Source of the DNA: an uncultured Desulfovibrio sp.
Lineage (GTDB): Bacteria; Desulfobacterota; Desulfovibrionia; Desulfovibrionales; Desulfovibrionaceae
Direction of reading: 5' to 3'
Assembly: GCA_905235595.1 (NCBI GenBank)
Contig: CAJOMG010000013.1
Location: forward strand, 1-51,537
Length of the DNA: 51,537 nucleotides
Positions 17,603-26,972 of this stretch are shown here, in pieces (the first letter of the stretch is position 1; each line of letters opens with the position of its first letter). The notes beneath the pieces were generated by a model. The model was not told the origin of the DNA, ran no database searches, and saw only the letters and a list, made by a program, of their open reading frames with translations. A program made the translations under genes and the position numbers.

Positions 17603-17732
17603 TTTGGGCAAATCCCCCCATGTTCTTTGCGGGCAGCGGCCTGTCCTGAAGAAAGGCAAAACTGACTTGAAAAAACGGCAGCTACCAGTCGTGCTTTTTC
17701 AGCCTGATCATAGGCAGTGACAGGGGTAGGTC

Positions 17733-18032
17733 TTACATGAAGCGCTGCTCGGCCTGCAGTGCGTCCTGGATTAAAACTTCACTCATGGCGAGCTCCTCCA
17801 TTTGCTCCGGCGTGGTGGAGCGGGAGAAGTATGCCAGCCATTTATCTATAGCTGTATATTCTGTTGTCTTGCGCCGTAACCGTTACCATTTAGGCAATTC
17901 CAGAAAGTGCATCTCAAGATCTTCAGTAACCAGTTGATTATACAGGCGACTAATGTGCAGGATACCTGGGCATTGTTCAATAAAAAGTCCGAAAGTGCGT
18001 GCACACCGGGCATCCGGTCACATCCAACTGTG
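17733..18032 (-). pseudogene. Decayed Rpn/PD-(D/E)XK-family transposase-like gene
   Basis: The minus strand reads LVTEDLEMHFLELPKW, an in-frame TAA, then WLAYFSRSTTPEQMEELAM and a short tail ending at 17733. Both parts are typical of the middle and C-terminal half of Rpn-like PD-(D/E)XK nuclease/transposase proteins. Another in-frame stop lies further upstream and no N-terminal nuclease domain is found. It may share ancestry with the gene tail at 1-117. The DNA between ansA and here (17603-17732) shows nothing else. Confidence 0.7.
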
Positions 18033-18057
18033 CAGATTTTCTTTGAGGATGAGCATA

Positions 18058-19134
18058 TTAGCGTTGCGAGGACTTTTTCCTTGGAACTTTCGTAGCAGAT
18101 CTGGCCGGTCTGTTGCGGCGATGGGTCACAGTTGCCGCGTCTGATGGCACGGGCTTGTGTTCCACAACATCGGCTAGGGCCAGGATGGTATTGGCATAAA
18201 CCGTCGCATGGTTGTATGTCATAAGTATTTTGTGCTGCCGTTCACGCGACAGGCCGGGCCGCCAGCCATGACGGGCAAGATAGTTGGAGAGGCTGGCTAC
18301 TGCGTCGGGGATTTCGAAGAGATCCACACGATTGTCATCATTGCCATCAGCACCATAGACGGTAATATTTGAAGGCATGAATTGACATAGTCCCACTGCA
18401 CCGTAGATAGAACCTGGCAAATGTTCCGGGGGAACATTGTCGCGAAGCATGTGCTCCACCAGTGCCCGTGTTTCCTTGTATGCCCAGTCTGCACGTTTTG
18501 ACATGGTTTCGGCAAACCAGTTGGCATGCTTTTCATGACCTGGCATACGTGGCAGCCAGTCGGCGATATCCTCTGTGCGGCGACTGACGGACATGCTGGC
18601 CAAAGTGTAGAAGGCATTTTCGGGCACATCACCCAGTACTGTGCCGAGGCGCGTTTCCACAAATAACAGCGCTACCGCTATGGATGCGGGCACACCATAG
18701 TGCTTTTCCGCCAGCGTAAAGGCTGTGCGGTTATCGGCCACAAAACGCCTGCATATTGCAGCATTTGCTTGAGTTACAACCCCTTTGTAATACAAGCTGC
18801 GTTTTTTGACAGAAGGTTTTGGAAAAAATTTGCGTTGATAGAGTTCGCGTATCTTTCTTCCCATGGGTGATTGTGTTGGGTTCTGAGGCAGGGTTGCCAG
18901 CAGAGCATCCACAGCAGGGCCTGAAATGCCATCTGTAGCGAGGCGTTCTCGCAATGGTAGCCATACAGGTGCTATGACCACCTGCGCGTGCGGAGCAGCC
19001 GCCTCCTGACGGGGCAGAGATGGATTGGGCGCCTGTGCGCCACTACATGCCGGTAATGACAGACACAGAGTCAGGCATAATAGAGAGCACACAGCGGTTT
19101 TTTGACAAAAAGCGGCCCAAAAAGACGGTCTCAT
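18058..19134 (-). CDS. mltB: MltB-type lytic murein transglycosylase lipoprotein (358 aa)
   Basis: This outer-membrane lipoprotein would cleave peptidoglycan strands to give anhydromuropeptides. The signal peptide ends in the lipobox LPAC with Cys30. The catalytic Glu is Glu160 in LLFVETRLGTVLG, followed by the family motif YGAVGLCQFMPSN and a C-terminal NYLARHGWRPG helix. The C-terminal tail is basic. It is 87 bases downstream of hflC on the same strand and could belong to the hflK-hflC transcript. Confidence 0.92.
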   Translation of the reverse strand: MRPSFWAAFCQKTAVCSLLCLTLCLSLPACSGAQAPNPSLPRQEAAAPHAQVVIAPVWLPLRERLATDGISGPAVDALLATLPQNPTQSPMGRKIRELYQRKFFPKPSVKKRSLYYKGVVTQANAAICRRFVADNRTAFTLAEKHYGVPASIAVALLFVETRLGTVLGDVPENAFYTLASMSVSRRTEDIADWLPRMPGHEKHANWFAETMSKRADWAYKETRALVEHMLRDNVPPEHLPGSIYGAVGLCQFMPSNITVYGADGNDDNRVDLFEIPDAVASLSNYLARHGWRPGLSRERQHKILMTYNHATVYANTILALADVVEHKPVPSDAATVTHRRNRPARSATKVPRKKSSQR

Positions 19135-19221
19135 GCGGCTACAGCCTTATCAACAGTAGTGGTACCCTAGCCGACAGTCGTGCAGTGTATAGAAAACAAA
19201 GGGGCATAGTCATACAGCGCA

Positions 19222-20070
19222 TCAGCGTTGCAGGTTGAGAAGCGGGGTTTCGTTGGTGAGAACCATTTTGCTGTTTTCCTTTAACGATTTCCGCATGGCT
19301 TCAAGATACCGTTGGTACGTGTAGAATTGTGGAGACTTATTATATGCCTGGGCATAAATGCCTGCAGCCGAGGCATCTCCCTGGCCACGTTCTATCTGGG
19401 CTGCCCGTGCAGCTTCTGCCAGGATAACAGCCTTTTGCCGATCAGCATCCGACCGGATACGTGTAGATTCTTCATCACCTTCAGAACGGTATTGTTTGGC
19501 CTGCCGTTCACGTTCAGCCCGCATGCGGTCAAAAATTGCCCTTTGGTTTTCGGGAGGCAAATCTGTGCGCTTGATGCGGACATCCAGAACTTCAACCCCG
19601 TAGTTGTGCATGAGCGCAGACACCTTGTCTGTTACTTCCTTCATAATGGTTGCACGGTGAGATGAAACAACCTGGGTCAGTGTATATGCGCCTACTAATG
19701 CACGAAGTTGTGAATAGACCACATCGTCCAGTCTCGCCTGAGCACCTGGTATCGTGCGCATGGTGCGGTAGAATTGCAGCGGATCAATAATTTTCCAGCG
19801 GGCATAGTTGTCGAGAACAATGGCCTTTTTATCTACCGTAAAGGCTTCACGAGAGCGTGCTTCATAATCCAGCACTCGTGCATCGAAATAGACAACATTT
19901 TGAATAAAGGGCACTTTGAGATGAAGCCCAGGGCCATATATCTCCGAGAGAGGGTCTCCCAGTTGCAGTACCAGTGCCTTCTGTGTCTGATGTACAGTAA
20001 AGAAACTTTGGCTGGCACCAACAATGAGCAATAGAGCCACAACTGCCAGCATGAGTGGATTCCTGGACAT
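19222..20070 (-). CDS. hflC: HflC, SPFH-domain modulator of FtsH (282 aa)
   Basis: One half of the HflKC cage that surrounds and restrains the FtsH membrane protease. An N-terminal membrane anchor (about 5-22) is followed by the SPFH/band-7 domain, with VHQTQKALVLQLGDP at its start, and a charged helical stretch rich in Arg, Glu and Ala (about 180-245). The family hallmark DVRIKRTDLPPENQRAIFDR is present. It overlaps the stop of hflK by one base. Confidence 0.95.
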   Translation of the reverse strand: MSRNPLMLAVVALLLIVGASQSFFTVHQTQKALVLQLGDPLSEIYGPGLHLKVPFIQNVVYFDARVLDYEARSREAFTVDKKAIVLDNYARWKIIDPLQFYRTMRTIPGAQARLDDVVYSQLRALVGAYTLTQVVSSHRATIMKEVTDKVSALMHNYGVEVLDVRIKRTDLPPENQRAIFDRMRAERERQAKQYRSEGDEESTRIRSDADRQKAVILAEAARAAQIERGQGDASAAGIYAQAYNKSPQFYTYQRYLEAMRKSLKENSKMVLTNETPLLNLQR

Positions 20071-21230
20071 TATTTTTTCTCCAGCTGCTTGGGTGAAACC
20101 GGCACACTCAAGCTCGGCAGGTTGAGATAGGGGAGGGCACGCCCTGCTGTGGGATTGTCCATGAGAACTTTTTCTGCAGATCGGGAAAGAATGTCCTCAA
20201 TGGCTTCATAATAGAGTCGCTGTTCCGTAACTTTAGGAGCTTTTTCATATTCCACGCGTAAGGCGTCAAAACGGGCAGCTTCACCTTCGGCATTGCGTAC
20301 CCGCGTGGTACTGTATGCTTCAGCTTCGTTGCGCATTGCCGCAGCTTGACCGCGTGCCCTTGGTAAAAGTTCGTTACGGTACGCCTCTGCCTCATTGATG
20401 ATACGGCTTTTGTCTTCCCGTGCGCTGGCTACATCCTTAAAAGCGTCAATCACTTCATGTGGTGGATGCACATCCTGCAACTGAACGGCAAGTACTTGTA
20501 TGCCAGCGCCGTATCTGTTGAGCACAGCCTGAAGTAACTGCGTTGCTTCGCTCTGGATTTTTAATTTGCCATCAGTGATGGCGGAATCAATCTGACTGTT
20601 GCCAATAACTTCCCGCATGGCGGCTTCAGCAGCGTTGCGCACCAGGGCAGTCGGTGCGCTAACATTGAACAGGTAGGCAACCGCGTCGCTGATCTTATAC
20701 TGAACGCTGAATTGCACATTGACGATATTTTCATCGCCGGTCAGCATGGAGGCCTCTTCAGGGATAGTGCGTACCTGCCCCTGTTGAAATGTTGCACTTT
20801 GGCCAACAGAACGAAATCCCACTTCGCTGCGAAGTACTTGTGTTACTTGAGGCTTGTATACGGATTCTATGGGGATAGGCCAGGCATAATGTGGCCCGGG
20901 GCCTTCAGTACGATTGTATTCTCCAAAGCGGAGCACTACCCCTTGTTCATCTGGATTAACAATATAGATTCCAGAGAGCAGCCACAACAGCAGCCCCGCG
21001 CCGGCAACCAGCCCGAGCGCCTTGCCGCCGGGGAAGCGTATGCGCGATAATCTGTCAAATGGGTTTCCGCCGTTATCACCCCCACCGCCGCGCCCGCCAT
21101 CGAAAGGTGAACGTCGTGCCCGCCTGGGCTCAGTATCTCTCCTGTCCTCATTGGCGTCAGGTAGAGGCGCTGGCGAGTTTTTAGTCTGTTTTTGCCGTTT
21201 TTCCTGCAGTTTATCCCAGTCCCAGTTCAT
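20070..21230 (-). CDS. hflK: HflK, SPFH-domain modulator of FtsH (386 aa)
   Basis: The partner of HflC. The N-terminal cytoplasmic tail is basic and Gly-rich (FDGGRGGGGDNGGNPFDR). A single membrane helix (about 73-92) follows, then the SPFH domain beginning IVNPDEQGVVLRFGEY, and a long Ala/Glu/Arg helix before a Pro-rich end. Length and order match HflK. Translation is coupled to hflC by the one-base overlap. Confidence 0.95.
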   Translation of the reverse strand: MNWDWDKLQEKRQKQTKNSPAPLPDANEDRRDTEPRRARRSPFDGGRGGGGDNGGNPFDRLSRIRFPGGKALGLVAGAGLLLWLLSGIYIVNPDEQGVVLRFGEYNRTEGPGPHYAWPIPIESVYKPQVTQVLRSEVGFRSVGQSATFQQGQVRTIPEEASMLTGDENIVNVQFSVQYKISDAVAYLFNVSAPTALVRNAAEAAMREVIGNSQIDSAITDGKLKIQSEATQLLQAVLNRYGAGIQVLAVQLQDVHPPHEVIDAFKDVASAREDKSRIINEAEAYRNELLPRARGQAAAMRNEAEAYSTTRVRNAEGEAARFDALRVEYEKAPKVTEQRLYYEAIEDILSRSAEKVLMDNPTAGRALPYLNLPSLSVPVSPKQLEKK

Positions 21231-21408
21231 GACGAAAGGCTTACCTTTGGTTACTCAATGCACTATCCTTATTTGATCTTCAGTTCGCCCGTGATCCATA
21301 ACAATAGATGATACAACGTGCGACTGCATACCTCTACAGACAATGGTACGCAATGTACGAAAAGCGTAAGATCAAGTCAATATCATTCAATGAATGGAAA
21401 GCACGGGC

Positions 21409-21738
21409 TTACTTCAGTAAACCAAGCAGACGGGCGACACGTTGCTCTGTAAGGCCCGAATGCGCACGGATGAGTTCCTGATTGTGGGCTTCTGCTTCCT
21501 GTTCCACTTGGGCCAGTGCCAGCTGCATTTCTTCAGAGTTAAGCATGTGCGGGCTTCCGGGTGATGTGTTTGCTATGACAGGAGCAGCCGAACTGGCGAG
21601 AAGCGTGGCAGACTGCGTCCTTTCAGGCAGAGAAGGGTAATCTGTGCTGTTGGCGGGGAGCATAGTGTTTACACGCTCTTGAAATGTGGGGAAAATATGT
21701 CCCATATCGTTATTGCGAGATCGAAATTCCAGTTCCAT
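21409..21738 (-). CDS. Small protein of unknown function behind a sigma-54 promoter (109 aa)
   Basis: The start at 21738 (MELEFRSRNND) is fixed by an AGGAG seven bases upstream. A longer frame exists but crosses the promoter's transcript start. The middle is low-complexity (Ala, Ser, Pro, Thr) and the last 40 residues are a charged amphipathic helix ending RVARLLGLLK. I recognise no family. A near-consensus sigma-54 promoter lies at 21803-21818. Such regulation is common for flagellar and nitrogen genes, but nothing in the protein proves either. Confidence 0.65.
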   Translation of the reverse strand: MELEFRSRNNDMGHIFPTFQERVNTMLPANSTDYPSLPERTQSATLLASSAAPVIANTSPGSPHMLNSEEMQLALAQVEQEAEAHNQELIRAHSGLTEQRVARLLGLLK

Positions 21739-21802
21739 AGTGCTACTCCTATCTACCAGAACACAGCGATCTGGATAAATTTGACAGATTTTGTTGAATT
21801 TA

Positions 21803-21818
21803 TGCAAATTACATGCCA
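21803..21818 (-). promoter_or_regulatory. Sigma-54 (-24/-12) promoter for the 21409-21738 gene
   Basis: On the minus strand the site is TGGCATGTAATTTGCA, with the invariant GG and GC exactly ten bases apart. The predicted transcript would start about 50 bases before the ATG. Confidence 0.75.
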
Positions 21819-21921
21819 TTAATATTCTTCATTGACTTTGAGCTATAGCGCAGCGTAATTTTACCATGATGGCAGTATGATGCGTTTACAAGACGAGCAG
21901 ATGGAGTGAAAGGAGCACGAT

Positions 21922-23838
21922 TTGACAAAAAACCGCGCATTACAGCAGTGGCGGGTTGAAGATTCTATTGAACTCTATGGTATCCGCAACTGGGGGGCTG
22001 GCTATTTTGGCGTGTCAGAAAAGGGTGAGGTGGTAATCTGCCCCAATGGCCCTAGCGGGCCGCAGGTATCCATTCCCGAGGTCATTGCTGGTTTGCGGGA
22101 GCGTGGCTATGATATGCCAGTATTGTTGCGTGTAGAAAATATTTTGGATTCGCGTATTTCCAACATTCATGAATCGTTCAGCAGAGCTATTGCATCCCTT
22201 AATTATAGCGGTTCATATCGTGGTGTTTTTCCCGTCAAAGTTAATCAGCAACAGCAGGTAATAGAAATGATTGCCCGCTTTGGACCCACCTACCATCATG
22301 GACTTGAGGTCGGTTCCAAAGCAGAGCTCATTGCCGCAGTGTCTCTCATGCAAGACCGTGAAGCCTGCATCATCTGCAATGGCTACAAAGACGGCGAATT
22401 TTTGGATCTGGGTTTGCAGGCCCTGCGTCTGGGATTCAATATTTTTTTTGTGCTGGAGATGCCCAGCGAGCTGGATGTATTGCTGGAGCGAAGCAAAGCC
22501 TTAGGAGTGCGTCCAAATATTGGCGTTCGCGCTAAATTGTCGGTGAAGGCAAGCGGGCATTGGACTGACTCAGGGGGAGAGCGTTCCACTTTCGGGCTCT
22601 CTCCTGCGCAGATAGTCGATGTACTGGATACGCTTAAGGCCCATGAAATGCTGGACTGCTTTCGGCTGCTGCACTACCACCTGGGGTCACAAGTCTCCAA
22701 TATACGAGACATTCGCACTGGCGTTATGGAGGGGGCACGGCTCTATGTCGGTCTTGTACAGGAGGGCGCTCCCATGGGCTATCTTGATCTGGGTGGCGGC
22801 CTAGCTGTGGATTATGACGGATCGCACACAAATTATATCTCTTCTCGTAACTATACACTGGACGAATACTGTATGGATGTGGTGGAAGCCATCATGAGTA
22901 TCCTTGATGAAGAGCAGGTGCCACATCCCCATATTATTACGGAGTCCGGTCGCGCAACAGTTGCTTATTATTCTGTGCTGCTTTTCAATGTGCTTGACGT
23001 TAGTATGGTTGAAGAGGTGCAGTTGCCTGACAATTTGCCTGAGGATACGCCTGAGCCAGTGTTGAACCTGCGTGACACTTTGACAAATATCAGTCTGCGT
23101 AATTTGCAGGAATGCTATAACGATGCGGTATATTATCGAGATGAAATGCGCCAGCTTTTTTCTACTGGCAGGGTGACATTGCGGCAGCGCACGCAAGCTG
23201 AACGTTTTTTTTGGGCCATTATCATGCGTATAGCCCAGGAAAAGACACGTCTTAAGACAGTCCCTCGTGATCTTGAGGATATTGATATCAGTCTGGCCGA
23301 CATTTATTATGGCAATTTCAGTGTGTTCCAGTCATTGCCGGATTCTTGGGCCATAGACCAGCTTTTCCCCATCATGCCCGTGCATCGGCTTTGGGAATTC
23401 CCTTCACGGCAGGCCATCATTTCTGACATAACATGCGATTCCGATGGACGCATTGATCATTTTATTGATCCTCAAGGCATGAAGTCTACGTTGGAATTAC
23501 ATCCTTTGCGTGAAGGGGAAGAATACTACTTGGGTGTTTTTCTCGTAGGTGCCTATCAGGAAACATTGGGCGATATGCACAACCTTATGGGTGATACAAA
23601 CGTGGTCTCCATCCGCGTTTCGGAAGACGGAACATACGAGTATGTACGCGAAATACGTGGAGATTCCGTTGCTGATATCCTGAGCTATGTGGAATACGAT
23701 CCAAGACGTATCCTAGAGGACTTACGCAGCACAGCAGAACAGGCGGTTCGTCAGGGCCGTATTTCGCCCAGCGAACGTTTTGCCATCATGCAGGCTTTTG
23801 AAGACGGCTTGCGGGGATATACCTATTTTGAACGATGA
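21922..23838 (+). CDS. speA: Biosynthetic arginine decarboxylase (638 aa)
   Basis: This PLP enzyme makes agmatine from arginine, the first step of one polyamine route. The PLP lysine is Lys106 in GVFPVKVNQQQQVI. HYHLGSQVSNIRDI, LDLGGGLAVDYDGS and ITESGRATVAYYSVL are all present, and the length fits the SpeA family. The start is TTG, chosen because AGGAG lies six bases upstream and the N terminus (RALQQWRVEDSIELYGIRNW) is canonical. No agmatine-processing gene is adjacent. It is divergent from the 21409 gene. Confidence 0.96.
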   Translation: MTKNRALQQWRVEDSIELYGIRNWGAGYFGVSEKGEVVICPNGPSGPQVSIPEVIAGLRERGYDMPVLLRVENILDSRISNIHESFSRAIASLNYSGSYRGVFPVKVNQQQQVIEMIARFGPTYHHGLEVGSKAELIAAVSLMQDREACIICNGYKDGEFLDLGLQALRLGFNIFFVLEMPSELDVLLERSKALGVRPNIGVRAKLSVKASGHWTDSGGERSTFGLSPAQIVDVLDTLKAHEMLDCFRLLHYHLGSQVSNIRDIRTGVMEGARLYVGLVQEGAPMGYLDLGGGLAVDYDGSHTNYISSRNYTLDEYCMDVVEAIMSILDEEQVPHPHIITESGRATVAYYSVLLFNVLDVSMVEEVQLPDNLPEDTPEPVLNLRDTLTNISLRNLQECYNDAVYYRDEMRQLFSTGRVTLRQRTQAERFFWAIIMRIAQEKTRLKTVPRDLEDIDISLADIYYGNFSVFQSLPDSWAIDQLFPIMPVHRLWEFPSRQAIISDITCDSDGRIDHFIDPQGMKSTLELHPLREGEEYYLGVFLVGAYQETLGDMHNLMGDTNVVSIRVSEDGTYEYVREIRGDSVADILSYVEYDPRRILEDLRSTAEQAVRQGRISPSERFAIMQAFEDGLRGYTYFER

Positions 23839-23852
23839 TGCTTGCCGATACA

Positions 23853-23872
23853 GCTCCTTATTTTTGGGGAGC
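23853..23872. terminator. Small hairpin between convergent speA and the branching enzyme gene
   Basis: GCTCC and GGAGC close a ten-base T-rich loop between two convergent stop codons. The stem is short and no clear U tract follows, so a terminator role is only possible. Confidence 0.35.
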
Positions 23873-23879
23873 AGCGTTG

Positions 23880-25913
23880 TTACTCTGCTCTGTAGAGAAC
23901 CAGTGCCACCATGGGGGGTAGGTACAATTGTATGTCCCCTTCGTTGCGATATGGCAGGGGGGAGGTAAAATGTTCCTGTGGCGGGTGTGTTACATGTAAA
24001 TTGCCATGCCCGGCGAAGGCCGTTTCGTCGGAAGAGAGTATCTCAACATACTTCCCAGGAGTGACGGCGAAAATCAGATCGTTTTGAGCCTGAGTCTCAT
24101 GCATGTTGACGACAACCAACAGCCGCCCCCGTTCAAAAGCCAGCAGCCTTTTGTCTTCATGAATAAAGCGAAAGAGTGGGTGCTGCTGAAAATCTGCCAG
24201 AAAGCGCTGTACGAGCCCCAGGAGTTGTGCTTTGTCCCATTGCGCAAGTGCGGCATATTTGAGCTGCGTATCATCTGCGAGCCGCCATTGGCGGTGGGCG
24301 TGTTCCTCTGCATCTAACCACTCAGGGTGGCCAAATTCGCAGCCCATGAAGTTAAGGTAGCCGGCATCTGCCGTGGTCAATGTAAGCAGACGCATCAGTC
24401 GATAGAACGCCAGACCGCGTGAAACATTCCATGTGTCAGTACCCACAGCCATATATTGGTACATATCGTCATGCAGCAGGCGCCAGATCATGGAATCTTC
24501 ACCGTTAATACTCTGATCGTGGCACTCCACATAGCTGATGGTACGATCATAGGGCCTGTGGTTGGTCATCTCATACCACAGGCTGCCCATGTCTTTGGGG
24601 GCAGCTATACATTTTGCCCAATAGTCAGGAATGCCCATGGCGAAGCGAAAGTCAAATCCCAGGCCGCCGGTCTCCGGAGGACATGTAAGACCGGGCATAC
24701 CTGAAAATTCTTCAGCGATGGTTATGGCATTGGGATAAATCTCATGAATGAGGGCGTTAGCAAGATTCAGATAGAGTTCTCCTGCCACGTTAGACCGTGG
24801 CTGATTGTCTTTACCATAAAAACAGCGTCCTACATGTGAAAAATCATCATTCAGTCCGTGGTCCAGGTAGAGCATATTGCCCACTGCATCAAAACGGAAA
24901 CCGTCTATGTGATATTCTTCAAGCCAGTAGCGGCAGTTGGAGAGGAGAAACCGACGTGTCATGTCCTGGCGAAAATCAAAGGATGGCGTACCCCACTGAT
25001 TAAGTTCCGGCATAAAGAAGTAGTTGCTGCCGTCATAGCGTGCCGGGCCCTGTTCCGTATTTGCAGCAGCGTGTCCGTGGGGTATATCCAGAATTATCAC
25101 TAATCCGAGACCATGGGCTGCATCAATCAGCGCTTTGAATTCGTCCGGTGTTCCATAGCGCGAGGATGGGGCAAAGTATCCACTGACCTGGTAGCCAAAT
25201 GAGCGGTACAGCGGGTGCTCAAGAATGCCCATGAGCTGTACGGCAGTATAGCCATCCGCCTTGATACGCGGCAGTACATGGCACATAAACTGTGCGTAGC
25301 TTCCTACACTCTTGCCGTGATGTTCCTCTGCTGGCTGGGCCATGCCGACATGTGCTTCATAAATGCGAGGGAAAGCGGACGGTTTGGGCCGAGGATGGCG
25401 GAAGTGATAGGGGGTGTCAGGCTTCCAGATGCGTGCGCACCATTGCTCGGGCACATTTACATCTTGCAGGACCCATTGGGAAAAGATAGGGACGCGACGT
25501 TCTGCTCTTGGGACCCGATCTGACACGTTCTCTTTTTGTGGCGTCATCCTGAACTCAACGTACGTGCCATGTTCCAGTGCATCTCCTGGAATTTCTAATT
25601 CAAATATACCGTTGGCTTTTCGTACAAAGCGAAATTTTGCATGCCGTTGGAAATTCAGCTTGTCGGTGGTTAGCCACAGTGTTTCTGCATGTGGCATATA
25701 TTCGCGCCAGCGCCAAAAAAAACCGTTGCGTTCATTGATATAATGCAGCCCGAGGAAGGTATGCAGATTTGCGTAAGCACGCAGAGAGCCAAACATGCTC
25801 ACAATCCGTTCCATTTCAGCAGTAAAGGCACGGTAGCGGCGTTGCAGAAAAGGGACATAAACCTCCAGGGCCGGGTCTTTGAGAGGCCCGTCAAGGACTG
25901 TATTCGGCCACAT
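23880..25913 (-). CDS. 1,4-alpha-glucan branching enzyme, eukaryote-like GH13_8 type (677 aa)
   Basis: The enzyme cuts alpha-1,4-glucan and re-attaches the piece by an alpha-1,6 bond. An N-terminal helical stretch and CBM48-like domain lead into the barrel, where RIYEAHVGMAQPAEEHHGK matches the eukaryotic-type branch. The nucleophile is the Asp of GFRFDAVGNML, the acid is the Glu of TIAEEFSGMP, and SYVECHDQSI supplies the third catalytic carboxylate region. The C-terminal beta domain is complete. It lies 27 bases after the reductase gene at 25941 on the same strand. No glycogen synthase is nearby. Confidence 0.88.
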   Translation of the reverse strand: MWPNTVLDGPLKDPALEVYVPFLQRRYRAFTAEMERIVSMFGSLRAYANLHTFLGLHYINERNGFFWRWREYMPHAETLWLTTDKLNFQRHAKFRFVRKANGIFELEIPGDALEHGTYVEFRMTPQKENVSDRVPRAERRVPIFSQWVLQDVNVPEQWCARIWKPDTPYHFRHPRPKPSAFPRIYEAHVGMAQPAEEHHGKSVGSYAQFMCHVLPRIKADGYTAVQLMGILEHPLYRSFGYQVSGYFAPSSRYGTPDEFKALIDAAHGLGLVIILDIPHGHAAANTEQGPARYDGSNYFFMPELNQWGTPSFDFRQDMTRRFLLSNCRYWLEEYHIDGFRFDAVGNMLYLDHGLNDDFSHVGRCFYGKDNQPRSNVAGELYLNLANALIHEIYPNAITIAEEFSGMPGLTCPPETGGLGFDFRFAMGIPDYWAKCIAAPKDMGSLWYEMTNHRPYDRTISYVECHDQSINGEDSMIWRLLHDDMYQYMAVGTDTWNVSRGLAFYRLMRLLTLTTADAGYLNFMGCEFGHPEWLDAEEHAHRQWRLADDTQLKYAALAQWDKAQLLGLVQRFLADFQQHPLFRFIHEDKRLLAFERGRLLVVVNMHETQAQNDLIFAVTPGKYVEILSSDETAFAGHGNLHVTHPPQEHFTSPLPYRNEGDIQLYLPPMVALVLYRAE

Positions 25914-25940
25914 GCTGCAGCTCCTGATAGTTGTGGTTGT

Positions 25941-26843
25941 CTATTGGCCGCCACGCCAATGTTTGGCCGAGAGCTCGGCCAGGCTGGCGATAAGTGTCTG
26001 GGTACCTTGCTTGCCTAAGCCCTTGGCTTGTATAGATCGGTAGAGTTCGTCTGCAAGCGTGATACCCGGCAATATCAACCCCATACGGCGGCACTCTTCC
26101 AGGCACAGCCCCAGATCCTTGATGAAGTGGTCAATGAAAAAGCCGGGTGCAAAGTCATTTTTAAGGATTCGCCGGCCAAGAGTGTTCATGGCTGTACTGC
26201 CTGCAGCCCCTGCCACAACCAGCTCCATCCATTGGGTTACATCCAGTCCGGCTTCCTGTGCAAAGAGAAGTGATTCACAGGTGCTGAACATGACACCGGC
26301 TATGGCAACCTGATTGGCGAGTTTGGCCTTTTGGCCAAAACCGGCACCGCCGCAGTGCAGTATTTTTGTGCCCATTTTTTGAAAACAGGGCAACAGGCGC
26401 TCAAAAGCAGCAGTATTCCCTCCTACGAAGATGGAGAGTTTCGCTTCACGTGCTCCAACATCACCGCCTGTTACAGGAGCATCAAGTGCCTCACAACCCT
26501 GTTTGCGGGCTTCATCAAAAATGCGTTCTGCAAGTGCCGGGCTTGAGGTGCTCATGTCACAGAGTATTCCCCCCTTGCCAAGACCACGCAATGCCCCTTT
26601 ATCACCGATCATAACTTCTTCAACATCTGCGGGATAGCCAACAATGGAAAAGACCGCATCTGACACTTGCGCTACTGCGCAGGGAGAGTCGGCCCAATGT
26701 GCGCCCTTAGTCAGAAGCTGTTCAGCTTTTGCTTTCGTACGGGTATAGACAGTAAGTTTATATCCGGCGTCCAAAAGATGGTTGGCCATGGAAAAACCCA
26801 TGACACCCGTGCCGATCCAGCCAATCCGCAGATCCTTTGACAT
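25941..26843 (-). CDS. NAD(P)-dependent 3-hydroxyisobutyrate-dehydrogenase-family reductase (300 aa)
   Basis: A beta-hydroxyacid dehydrogenase. The Rossmann motif is GWIGTGVMGFSMANHLLDAG at the N terminus. The substrate motif DAPVTGGDVGAREAKLSIFV and the catalytic-lysine helix GQKAKLANQVAIAG are present. Substrates in the family include 3-hydroxyisobutyrate, tartronate semialdehyde and succinic semialdehyde, and the sequence does not decide between them. It precedes the branching enzyme gene by 27 bases, an odd pairing. Confidence 0.88.
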   Translation of the reverse strand: MSKDLRIGWIGTGVMGFSMANHLLDAGYKLTVYTRTKAKAEQLLTKGAHWADSPCAVAQVSDAVFSIVGYPADVEEVMIGDKGALRGLGKGGILCDMSTSSPALAERIFDEARKQGCEALDAPVTGGDVGAREAKLSIFVGGNTAAFERLLPCFQKMGTKILHCGGAGFGQKAKLANQVAIAGVMFSTCESLLFAQEAGLDVTQWMELVVAGAAGSTAMNTLGRRILKNDFAPGFFIDHFIKDLGLCLEECRRMGLILPGITLADELYRSIQAKGLGKQGTQTLIASLAELSAKHWRGGQ

Positions 26844-26972
26844 GGTATGCTCCTTGAGGGGGAGAGTTGCAGCTTCGTGCGCCTGTACGTTGCCTCTTAC
26901 ACATGAGTATTGCCTAGCATTGTCTATTTTGTGGATTTTATCAAGGGATGCACTGCAGGCGGGCAGTGCCCT

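Noticed and set aside
21869-21884. Sigma-54-like site before speA (ATGGCAGTATGATGCG)
   Set aside because: GG and GC are nine bases apart, not ten, and the -12 element lacks TTGC.
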